Assembly (NCBI GenBank): GCA_039111635.1
Contig: JBCAQO010000011.1
Location: 1,116,001 to 1,180,000 of the forward strand
DNA length: 64,000 bases
Source of the DNA: Heterobasidion occidentale
Taxonomy: Eukaryota > Basidiomycota > Agaricomycetes > Russulales > Bondarzewiaceae
Direction of reading: 5' to 3'
Part shown: positions 54,201 through 64,000 of the stretch, piece after piece
Numbering within the stretch: the stretch's first letter is position 1
How the letters are laid out: each line of letters opens with the position of its first letter
The notes under the pieces: generated by a model
The model's database searches: none
What the model was told of the DNA's origin: nothing
The model's input: only the letters and a program-made list of their open reading frames with translations
Translations under genes and position numbers: made by a program

Positions 54201-55241
54201 AAGATCCCCGCGTCAACTGTATGTATGCGGCCGATGGAATGTGACAAAGTCCATTTCTTCGTGTAGTATCTTACCGAAGAAGACAAGGCAGTCGAGCAGT
54301 TCGAAACCACGCGCACGGCTGGCATCAACGTCACTCAAAACAAGGACGAGGAGCGTGCGTGGGCAAGAACACGGGCGCGAAGACGAGGGGGAGCCAGGCG
54401 AGGCGATGGGCGATGGCAACAACGAGGGCGACAACGAGGATAACAACGAGGAGTGATGGAGGGAAGAGTTCACAGGATAGGCAATGCAAATTGCTTCAGG
54501 GAAAACTGGCTGGACAACTTGCATGAACTAGAATAGCATCCCAGTTTAAGTTACCTCCTCATTAGCTTCTTTACAATTTATGAGAGTGAAGACAACATAC
54601 CGCGCTGTAGGGCCCTCTGAGACATCTTCTCTGCCGCGTGAATTTTGACCCCAGACCTGCAAACCGTATGAAATGTCCTGTCTTTTCATCCCACTACCTA
54701 CGTCTCCGAATTCACTGCTCTTTCACCTCTCTCCCCTACCTCTTCCCTCCTTCCAACAGTGCCAATGTAACCCTCGGCATCAATATCAAGGCTGTGGTTG
54801 TAGATCAGGGATGCGGCAGAAAAGACAACAAAAAACCTACAATTCTGCGCGAACAGATTGAATGAACCCACAATCGGGCGGATGACGTCCGAAGAAAAAT
54901 CGAATCTTGCCCCGCAGCGCGTCGATGTGGAACGAGGTCGAGACTTTAAGACGGTACCAAGCGTATTTGGGGTTCATGATTGAGAGTAGGTCGTGATGTG
55001 TGGTGAGGGTGCGAGGAGCGCAAACGAAACGCGAAGTGTGAAAGGGTTTAAGGAGAAAGGCGAATGCGAATGGAGAGCGAGTATGGTGAGCGAATGAATG
55101 CAAGCGCAAACGGATGGTAGTTGAGGACGTCACGTACCCGACACATATCCCCAACGACGTTCTCGCACGTCGAACAATCGATGTGCACTTTCAAGGCAGC
55201 GCGTCGTTCTTCCATCCACCAAACTCGACAACAGCGTACGG
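54201..55241. other. left flank of assembly gap, weak minus-strand exon-like frames
   Basis: Minus-strand pieces could be exons of an unrecognised gene: MNPKYAWYRLKVSTSFHID from ATG 54978, then FLDIDAEGYIGTVGRREE after a plausible intron, then VWGQNSRGREDVSEGP. The frame at 54213-54524 (FELLDCLVFFGKILHEEMD) may also belong. I cannot connect them or name a product. Confidence 0.3.
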
Positions 55242-55341
55242 NNNNNNNNNNNNNNNNNNNNNNNNNNNNNNNNNNNNNNNNNNNNNNNNNNNNNNNNNNN
55301 NNNNNNNNNNNNNNNNNNNNNNNNNNNNNNNNNNNNNNNNN
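55242..55341. other. assembly gap, exactly 100 N
   Basis: A run of 100 N, the conventional placeholder for a scaffold gap of unknown size. The base to its left is unique sequence; the base to its right is the start of the second copy of the 39461-48135 segment. Confidence 0.98.
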
Positions 55342-56016
55342 GTTCCTTGTCCAAGGTCAACCATCTGACGCACGCTTTCATTTTTGTCTGCATTCCTGAA
55401 GTTTTGCTGGATTCTACTTGTGGGAACTTGGAAGGCGCCTTACTGTATCAGAACTCATCGACAGTCTCCACTGCCGTCGTCATCCCCTTGCGCCAGCCCT
55501 TCGTTTGCTGCCGTCTCCTGCCGATCCATGTAATCTAGCGCAAGTTTGTTTGAAGGCCCCACTTCTCGCCACAGCCCCTCCAACCCTTTCTTACCCGAGG
55601 ATGTGAATGGCATTGGACGTGACGGGAGGATAGTAAACACATTCGATTACTAGGGTACGCATGACGATCTCGATCCTGTCAACATCATGGCCAGAATGTA
55701 AGTCGCTGAGTACTAGGCATTGCTCGCCATGACAGCGGGCTCTATGTCATGCTGGAGCTAATAACAACACGTCTGGTCTACAACAACAGCGTCTCTTTCT
55801 CTCTACTCGTACATTGAGTGCCCCAACAGGGACAGGAACATGTTTAGAATCGAATGTTCCCTCGTGGGCTTATCGCTGGGAAGTACAATTCTCTACCTAT
55901 CTCGTGTCCTCGGGATGCGGTGCGTCACAGCCACTGCCGCATATAAGAGCATGGCATAGCTCAATATCGATCTTCAGCAGGACCACTCTGATCATCTCCC
56001 CAGTGACCCAAGCCGC

Positions 56017-57188
56017 ATGGCTCCTTTGCCTTACGATCTTCTCAAGGCCATCGTTGACAGAGTATCTCGAGGCTCGGACCAACTACGGATTCGATTGTCC
56101 AAACAGGGATCTCTGTGCTTTGGCCACGCCACACGCGTTTCAGCACGTTAGGATCAGGAATACCCTCGCAAGTGCTATGAGATTCAGTGAAATCTTTGCG
56201 GCACGGGTACTTAGCCCATATATTGAAGCAATTGCATCCAAGAGTTCCCTGCAATCGATCTTGGTAAGCTCTGTTTGCACGACTTCAATAGCTGAGTTCA
56301 AACTTGATATCAGGTTCGAAGGAAGAGGGGCGCATGCTGGACTCCCTCGCGTCTTTGTTTTCACAACCCACAAACTTCCTGTGCTCAGGGCTCTGTCATT
56401 GTGGTTCGACCCCCAGCCCATCTCCTGCAGCACATCTCCAATGCGCGATCCTGGCTGCTATCACCGGTCCAACACGGCCTCCCTTCTTGACTTCTCTATA
56501 CCATTCTCCATCTTGCTCCCATTCCCACCGACCTATACAAGTCATCATTTCAGAATCTCGTGGACTCGCTAGACAGTCTGCGTATCACGATTGGCCCAAA
56601 TCGCAATCGTATCTCACAGTCCTCCCTTTAAGACTTTCTGGGAGCGGACAATGCAATATCAAGTCTTGAACCACTCAGCTCTCTCTCCCAATCGCTCACG
56701 TTGCTCAGTCTTCAAAGCAGTGAGGATGTCGGCGTTATTCCAGGGTGGACTTCTCGCGGTTGAACCTTCCTCACTCGCACACCTCTCTTTGGAAGGGATT
56801 CTTTTCAATGATGATACCCAAGTTGAGGACTTCATCGTCCGTCATAAATGCACACTAAAGGCGCTGCATCTCAAAGAGTGCAAAATGGCAGTCGACGAAG
56901 AGGAACTGCCTCGCATCCGTGCGGGAGATCTGGATTCGTTCGCTGACGAACTAGACGCGTTGGTGGATCTTGAAGTGGTACAGTGCGTATCGGCGTGCAG
57001 TCTTAGGGCCCACCGGGTTCCCCGTTATAAGCCCAGGTATTACACGAGACTAGACGTCTTCATGGAGCACCATTCGTATCGTGTAGTCCACACGTTGATG
57101 CCAGGAGAGGAGGGTGATAGTGAGGCTCTGCTCGGGCTTGAGGAGCTTGGTGGCGAGACGTCGTGCTTTTCTAGGGATGCCGCCATAG
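56017..57188 (+). pseudogene. F-box-like family copy G, counterpart of copy F with many indels
   Basis: Corresponds to copy F (40146-41326). The start is APLPYDLLKAIVDRVS, but single-base changes follow quickly (TTGTCCAAACAGGG for TTGTCAAACAGGG, ATCTTTGCGG for ATCTTGCGG, CAACCCACAAAC for CAACTCCACAAAC, CATCTCCTGCAG for CACCATCTCCCTGCAG, and others), so no frame survives except the block QVEDFIVRHKCTLKALHL to MPGEEGDSEALLGLE. The lesions are almost all 1-nt deletions near the gap, which suggests sequence error at a contig end rather than evolutionary decay. Confidence 0.75.
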
Positions 57189-58515
57189 ACTTCGCGTTGG
57201 CTGGCATCAGCATAAATCACCTTGCGCGTCAGATGGTTCGACCTGTTCCTTACCCAATTTACGACTTACTTACGATGACGATGAAATAGTGGTGGGTTGG
57301 AACATTACATCGACTGCCCGGAAGGGATGGGGATAGTGAATCTTCGAGCTGAGCTGTCTCTAAGGAATCCACTGCTAGTATCTATTAGGATATGCTTCTA
57401 CTCTCTCCTGCTGCATAGCTATTTTTTCGCATGTTTCCGCGCTTCCATGTCATATACAGTATCTGATCTCCGTAAGGCCACTTTGTGCTCGGGTCGGCAT
57501 GAAATTGAGTGAGGTGTCCAACTGAGACCGCTGCGTGTTATGAACCTGCAGGATTCTGCATTCATCTCCGGGTTTACTACGCGGTATCTATCAGATAAAG
57601 CGTCTTCGCGCGTCAGAAGGATCCAATGGGACATCATAACTGCTATATCGAGTTGAGATGTAGACGTGAGCTGAGCTGGACTGAGCTAAACCTCCACCGG
57701 GTTAACAGCACCTTCTCACGGTAGTGACACGGAATCGGTGGGGCACAGGTGGGATTATGGTGCGAATGATATACCAAGACAGATGAGGCCGGCAACAACA
57801 TCGACAGTGCATAGGCTGGTCAACGCGTCTAGAAGAGGGCTATAGATGTGGTCAAACCGCTTGTTCAACAACACAGTTTCCTCTAGGGATCTTATCTTCA
57901 CATCATCAACACCAACTGCGATGTCAACCCCGTTGAGATCTTCTTTTTGCTAGTGATACCGCCGCGGGGGGGGGGGAAATCTGTGCATGCAAGTTTGCCC
58001 TCAATCGCTTCGAAGGGGATTGCAATGTCGAAAGGGAAAGAGCACGATGCACAGCTGCTGAGCGCTTGGAAAGTGAAAGAGAAGAGGGAGGCCGGTACCG
58101 GAGGGTACCGGTGAAGATCGGCGCGATGATGGACTGATGATGGCTGTGGAGCAACGAAAGGACAGCAGCCAAGGCCGCTGAGTTCAAAAATGACGGATAT
58201 CCGTCACAACTCACCCTCTTTCCGTTGAGCAAATTCTAACATAATGATGCGCTCAGGTTCTCCTTCTCGCCCTCACCTCTCTACACACATCACTACACCG
58301 GCGGGAGACTTCTCCCCAGGCCCTAGAGCTGCCGGCCCTTGGATCCGACGGAGGACAATCTACACGGCGGCTGCGCTTTCTCCTGGCACCTTCCTGAGCC
58401 TTATTCCGCAGCATCGCTTTGGCGGGCGTCCCCGCCATAAAACAACACCCTATTCTCACGTCTTGACATCTATTTCCCCCTTGTATTCCTACTCCGGGCT
58501 CGGCGAGGTAGTGCG
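57189..58515. other. intergenic, counterpart of 41327-42654
   Basis: No gene seen. Same poly-G run (57966-57975) and sequence as in copy 1, with scattered indels. Confidence 0.5.
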
Positions 58516-60287
58516 ATGAACAAGTCTGTGCGGTCCATGGGCGCAGTGGCGGTAGTCTTCGTGCGTCACATCGAGCGTCTTTCGTTGGAAATATCTGACT
58601 TTTCAATTGCAGGTCCTCGTCTTCTCTCTCCTTCGCCTTTTCACAGAACCCTTCGCACACCTCAAGTCGGTGTATGGTCTCGCCGGATCGGAACACTCAG
58701 TCAATGGTGTTCCGGATTCGTTCTATCTTCAAGAGAACAAAATTAGCCATCCCCATTCCCCCGCCCCCGGTGTATCTCAAGCAAATCCCTTCTTGTTACG
58801 CAAGGCCAACGCAACGCTCGTTATGCTCGCGAGGAACTCGGACTTGGACGGCGTAATCCGCAGTGTACGAGAAGTGGAGGACAAGTTCAACAAAAAATTC
58901 AACTATCCATGGGTATTTTTGAATGAGGAGCCGTTCTCGGATGAGTTCAAGAGGTGCGCCGTGATTTTGTTCGTAGTGTCTAGCATCAAATAAAACTGCC
59001 CCTGCCAGACGAGTGGGCAACCTCATTGGCGCTGCCGTTCATTTCGGTCAGATCCCACGGGAGCACTGGCATCAGCCGGATTGGATAGATGAAACAAGAG
59101 CTACCAACGCGCGGAACAAGATGGTCGAAGATAACATCATCTATGGAGGCAGTGTCTCGTGAGTCATGCGTCTCGAATTAGACGGAAACACGTCGTTGAA
59201 CTGACCCATCACAGATACCGCAACATGTGCCGCTTTAATTCTGGTGTACGCATCTCTTTCACTGAAATCTTTAAACATAATAGAAAAATTGAATAAGCGC
59301 GGTGTTTCTGTCATGTAGTTCTTCTATCGTCACAAACTCCTCCAACAGTACCGCTACTACTGGCGCGTCGAGTACGTTTCTATTTTGCTTATACTCGGTA
59401 TATGCTGACATTGGCGGATTTCAGGCCAGATGTTCATTTCCATTGCGATGTGAACTTCGACCCATTCTTATACATGCAAAGCAACAACAAAACTTATGGT
59501 ACTCAAAAGTACTTCCCCTCTGCCTATCTCACACTTATTTCGAAATAGGCTTTACGATTACAATGTACGAATTCGAGGCCACAATCCCCACACTATGGGC
59601 AACCGCCAAGGGTAACCCTTTTGCTTATCCTGACTTTTTTCGTACTAACTCGACCCAATCGATATAGAATTCATCGATCAACATCCACAATACCTATCTT
59701 CCGACAACGCAATGGGTTTCGTGTCTGACAACCACGGTAACAACTACAACCTATGTCATTGTACGTCCATATATGGCCCTCTCCGAGTTATCACACGCGG
59801 TTGCTAACATCGAAAAATGATCCGCAGTCTGGAGTAACTTTGAGATTGCTGACATGGACTTCTGGCGAGGAGAGGCATACACTAAGTTCTTCGAGTTCTT
59901 GGATTCCAAGGGTGGATTCTACTACGAGGTAAGATATCGTCCATGCCCACTCTTGCCTTGATGGGTGAATGCGAATGCTGATAAACCTGGTCAACTTGTA
60001 GCGGTGGGGCGATGCCCCAGTACACTCGATCGCTGCGGCGCTATTCGCGCGCAAAGACCAGCTCCACTTCTTCCGCGAGATCGGATATGAGCACAACCCG
60101 TACACGCACTGTCCGAAGGAGAAGGACCTCTGGCAACGAGGGCGCTGCACGTGTGATCCAGGCAAGAGTTTCGGTACGTCATCTTCCTTCTCCCTGCCCG
60201 ACTTCCGTCCTGACCGTTGTTCGTGTGGTCGCAGATTACGACGGCTACTCGTGCTTGAGCAAGTGGGACAGGTTTATGGGTGTATAA
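58516..60287 (+). CDS. alpha-1,2-mannosyltransferase KRE2/MNT1-like (GT15), intact copy
   Basis: Golgi type II glycosyltransferase that adds alpha-1,2-mannose from GDP-mannose to N- and O-glycans. Eleven exons give about 395 residues. Exon 1 (58516-58560) plus exon 2 (from 58613) encode a short cytoplasmic tail and membrane anchor (VAVVFVLVFSLLRLF), then a stem. The catalytic domain follows: RKANATLVMLARNSDLDGV, FNYPWVFLNEEPFSDEFK, FGQIPREHWHQPDWIDE, IYGGSVSYRNMCRFNSGFF, YYWRVEPDVHFHCDVNFDP, YEFEATIPTLWATAKEF, NFEIADMDFWRGEAYTKFF and RWGDAPVHSIAAALF. RVEPDV and the Glu of NFEIAD are the metal/donor and proposed catalytic positions of the family. The end is CLSKWDRFMGV. No lesion found, unlike the copy at 42655. 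Confidence 0.85.
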
Positions 60288-61154
60288 GCAGCTCATTCCT
60301 GCCCACACTCTTTGTGTGTGTAGGCTTTTGCTAGAATGGCGAGTGTATGTCGTAGAGGCGCAGACCCGTGGTCACGATAACTTATTTTATTCATTCCCCC
60401 CGCACAGTGCGCACATGTACTCTGTTTCATTACATAGACTCATCCCTCCTATAATGTCACCTGTTACACGCGGATGCATCACAACCTACCACATACTCTA
60501 CCAGTGTGCAGATTCCGTGTACATGTGACACAGATGCGTCACACTCCGATACTATTTTTCTAAATTATTCTATATGTCTGTCACGATCTGTCACGCTGAA
60601 GTGTCCTTTTGCCAATCTTGATCATTGCCACATCGGAAATTGGCAGCGAAATGACATTCTTATATAAAGTAATATAAGCTATGTAATAACCATAATATAT
60701 CCAATACTTTTACATCGTACGGGCAAGCCATACATGAGGCGGCACGGTTGGTAGATACCACAACATCCCTCAGGCTTCCCGAACTTCACAAAGAATATCA
60801 GATATGGGATTAGAAGGTGAAGATGAGCAGGAATGCAACACCGATGACCTCTGGTAAGCAAAAGATTAAAGATAATGAAGTGACATATCAATCATACTTC
60901 TGGGTACACAGCACAAGTATCTAGTCAAGTAATGCCCGGTGATGTTGGTGAAACTCTCCATCAACAACAGGTTGACAGCAAATGTCAAGAAATGGAGGAA
61001 ATATAGCCATGGTTCAAGGTTGATGCACATGCATCGGAGGGACAGCCCTCGAGACAGCCAACAAGAATGTTATGTGATTCAAAGTAGTACCAATCATTGT
61101 AATAGACGGCGGGATTTGCGAAGGCTATTATCTTTGTCAGACTGATGTTCTCGG

Positions 61155-61572
61155 CCAACACATGCAAGAATTTTAGATAAGATCAACCTACATCAGGGAG
61201 AAGGGTTTCGTAAAGGTCAATAAGAAAGCCGAATTGTCAGCAATAGAGCCTACCTTTATAATTAACGATGGAGTTGCCGGTGCCGACAATCCTTGCCAGA
61301 CTGACGTTCACGGCCAACACATGCGAGAGTGACGATGTTTGTCCAGACTTGATCGCGCAACAGCCAATACATGCAAGAGTTTTACATAAGATCAACCTAC
61401 ATCAGGGAGAAGGGCTTCGCAAAGGTCAATAAGAAAGCCGAATTGTCAGCAACAAAGCCTACCTTTATAATTAACAATGGAGTTGCCGGTGCCGACAATC
61501 CTTGCCAGACTGACGTTCACGGCCAACACATGCGAGAGTGACAATGTTCGTCCAGACTTGATCGCGCAACAT
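61155..61572. repeat. 209-bp tandem repeat, two units (copy 2)
   Basis: Counterpart of 45292-45709 with the same two-unit structure and essentially the same sequence. Confidence 0.85.
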
Positions 61573-61875
61573 CAGCGCGATACTGAGTCTGAATGTGAGT
61601 AAAAATGAATCAGAAGCAAAATGATTGCGAAATGCAGTAAGAAAGCCGCACGATTGACTGCGATTATCAAGACCTGGACATATGATGGAGTCCGGTCAGG
61701 CTTGACACATTAATTGTTCAAATGATTAAGAAATAGCAACGTCTAGCGAGGATATCTACTATTGTAACTAATTATGATGATTGCAGAAGCTACTATCATT
61801 GGAAGGAAAGATATAGTCCCTTCTGCACACAAGATGAAGCGACAGATGATAGGCATTGATACCGTGAAAAGCATA

Positions 61876-63334
61876 TTATACTGCCCGACGTCTAGTACGT
61901 TCCTCAACGGTAGGCTCCCTTGAGATAGGATCCTTCCTCGCCTCAGCCGCTTTTCTCTGAGCCCTTCTTTCTCTGATCTTGGCCAGCGCACTGTTGGTTG
62001 ATGCTGCGGGGTGAGCTGAAGAAAAACTGGGAAAAATCTGACTTCAAAGAATGTCAGAAAGGGTCGAAGATACTTTGAGATACGTACCAGTTCCACCATA
62101 ATAATAGCGCGTCAACTTCCTCCTTTTCCTCCACATCCTCAAACAATTCCAATACACTATTGAAGAAACGCTCTGAGTCGGTGACAGTATCTGTTCGAGA
62201 AAATACAGCTGACGACGAGAGGGAAAATCGAGCCTAGAAAGGGGAATCAGAAGCAACATGCGAAGGGGTCTCTTAACAGCTACCTGCGTGGCAATGTAAG
62301 CGATCGATGCCGGTGTGACGCATTTCATACCGTGAATCCGCGCGTTCCCAGACCTTGTGGCCCTCGCATCCTTTTCCACTGAACTTGGAGATGTAAACAC
62401 GTGCTTATAGGCCTATGAACATCAGCATGCGAGTTCGTCGAAAGTACCAGATAGAAACATACTGAGACGAGCAGCTGGCTCTTGAAAAGCCCCTTCCATG
62501 GGTCATCAGAATCGTACCGATAACCAGCATATAGAAAAATGGGCCACTGGTCTCCTGGAATAAGCATTTCACCGTCTCGCAATTTCCGTTTGATACTGTT
62601 CGAGTGAGATGAACGGGAAAAAATGAGATTATTTGATCTTACTCAGGATTCGACCAATCCAATCCTGCAGGGCAAAGCAGCGCTCCTGTCTGTTCATGGC
62701 GAAAGCCCCGATCTGATTTCATGTTACGGGAGAGTGGCGGAATAAGGGATTGGCCTCGAGGAGTGATCCAATCGAGGATAGGGCCTTTCATACTCTTTGT
62801 ATCGTCCGATCTAGCGCTAGACACCCCTTTTTGAATCTGCCCTACCGTTAAATAGCCACACTCAAGGTGATGCGGTCACACTTACTAGTTCCCCTATGTG
62901 CATGATCTCCTCGTCAGAGCCTTCCTGTAGGCGCTCTTCAAGATGGGGGACCATCCGAAGTAATTCTTCATAAACCTTGTACTCCCGCCTCTGCCTATCA
63001 AACAATGAAACACGCAGTGCATGACAAGAATGATTGATTCAGCGAGTTGGCCTTAGATAGGAACGGCTCACTCATATGTCAAGGACTCAGGCTCCTCAGC
63101 CAGCTCTCCCATTCTAAGAAGACCACGTGTGATTATAGACTGGACGTTGCAAAGAGCGTGTACAGTCCGTCCAAAATGACGACCGTGATGAACAAGCGGA
63201 TCTGTGAGACACCTTGCGGAGGGTCAGAGGTCGCCCAGGCAGGCGAGGCAAAGTAGTGCTTACGGCCTTTTCCTGGGGCCTAGTTGAAGAGCACTAGGCT
63301 GACGTTTATCACCAAGAGAGTGGTCCTCAGGCAT
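61876..63334 (-). CDS. DUF6698-like basidiomycete protein (copy 2)
   Basis: Counterpart of 46013-47471 with the same ATG context, exon order and stop. Motifs are unchanged: HHGRHFGRTVHALCN, GDQWPIFLYAGYRYDSDD and FSRTDTVTDSERFFNS. I noticed only intronic or silent differences, such as TTTCCC against TTCCCC near 62890. If the two segments are alleles, this is the other haplotype of the same gene. Confidence 0.7.
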
Positions 63335-63585
63335 GGAAGTAAGAACGGTGCGTCGATGAGAAAACGGGCGTGGGACCTGGTATCGCGTCCAAAGTTTTTA
63401 ACGAGCGAGCAAGCGAACGAGTCATAAACTATGGTGAGTCAGAAAGTCAGTGGGAGTCAGAGCGAGTCACCTCGGGTAGGAGGAGGAAGGTCGGGCTTCG
63501 GGTATCCAAGCCAATTCGAAGCGACCCTCAAGGGTATTTAGGACATTGACCTGCTCAAGGCCATCTCATCCTGCACTGCCTAGCC

Positions 63586-64000
63586 ATGTCGTCCCAACCT
63601 TTAACTCGCGAATCACTGGTCATCTCCATCCCTTCTCGTCATCGCCGATACCTGGACAAGGTTCGGGGATCTGACAACGCGGTTTTTCAGTACGACATTC
63701 AAACAGGGGAGATGATTCCATGGAAGTGGTGGGTCTTGTCACCTCAAAAATTTGAAATGTCTGACGCACAATGCAGGCCCGTAAGCTTAAGGGAGGGGGA
63801 CCGTGTCGTGCCTTCGTCTCTGAGGAAACACCGCCTGACGAATAGATTTCTCGGGCCGTGTTGTTTGTGCCCCTTGCTCGAGAGAAACGGACCACCGGTG
63901 TTCACGGAGGCAGCTATGTATCTTGCAACGTCGGGTCCTTTCCATGGTCAATACATTGCTCGATGCGCACATGGAGTGTGTGGATATATAGGTCAGTCCC
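63586..64000 (+). CDS. GRF-like zinc-finger protein, copy 2 (3'-truncated by window)
   Basis: Same start as 47721 (MSSQPLTRESLVISIPSRH). Compared with copy 1 it has three replacements visible in the window: Val to Ala in GSDNxVFQYD, Ser to Pro in WVLSxQKF, and Met to Thr in PPVFxEAAMY. The Cys-rich segment is kept (CCLCP, ARCAHGVCGYI). The sequence ends at the first intron donor. The replacements are clean substitutions, as expected between alleles or true paralogs and not from indel errors. Confidence 0.65.
   Translation, partial: MSSQPLTRESLVISIPSRHRRYLDKVRGSDNAVFQYDIQTGEMIPWKWWVLSPQKFEMSDAQCRPVSLREGDRVVPSSLRKHRLTNRFLGPCCLCPLLERNGPPVFTEAAMYLATSGPFHGQYIARCAHGVCGYIGQS

Larger units (their letters stand above)
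55342..64000 (+). repeat. 8.7-kb duplicated segment, copy 2
   Basis: Repeats 39461-48135 in the same orientation. From 55342 to about 58150 it differs by many single-base indels, mostly deletions. From about 60 kb on it is nearly identical with scattered substitutions. It begins at the N gap and runs off the window end. Confidence 0.95.

Noticed and set aside
55114..55399. Frames spanning the N run
   Set aside because: Made only of undetermined bases; no protein can be inferred across a gap of unknown size.

Overview
The window is fungal nuclear DNA, almost certainly from an Agaricomycete basidiomycete (Polyporales-like by gene content; this is inference). Signs are many short GT-AG introns of about 45-80 nt, intron-rich housekeeping genes (DNA polymerase epsilon subunit Dpb4, an ICMT-type methyltransferase, a KRE2/MNT1 mannosyltransferase), a Zn2Cys6 regulator, and mushroom-typical accessory families: F-box-like paralogs, a TPR-CHAT protein, small secreted proteins and a DUF6698-like protein.

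Layout. 0-9.7 kb is ordinary: a hypothetical gene, Dpb4 with a 7-nt microexon, a fungal-specific transcription factor, a 794-bp terminal-inverted-repeat element in a gene desert, and an ICMT-like gene. From 10.8 to 41.3 kb lies an expanded accessory region: six copies of an F-box-like family (A-F), one TPR-CHAT gene, one TPR copy that has lost CHAT, two near-identical secreted-protein genes, a tandem pair of an unrecognised family, and a very GC-rich single-pass membrane protein gene. Order, strand and pairwise similarity (A with E, B with D, truncated TPR with full TPR-CHAT) indicate an old inverted duplication with its axis near 25-26 kb.

39.5-48.1 kb carries F-box F, a GT15 mannosyltransferase, a 209-bp tandem repeat, a DUF6698-like gene and a GRF-like zinc-finger gene. 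The same 8.7 kb occurs again at 55.3-64 kb, directly after a run of exactly 100 N. The copies carry different indels (F-box intact only in the first, GT15 intact only in the second) plus SNPs, so this is best read as two haplotype contigs or error-prone contigs placed in tandem, although a real tandem duplication cannot be excluded.

Between the copies (47.7-52.6 kb) is a Ulp1-like SUMO-protease gene with an intact His/Asp/Gln/Cys set. It is flanked by two small genes whose products end in SUMO-interacting-motif-like sequences, a candidate SUMO-related locus. A decayed SFH5-type phosphatidylinositol transfer gene precedes the gap. The most interesting biology is the TPR-CHAT protease with its F-box neighbourhood and the Ulp1/SIM cluster.
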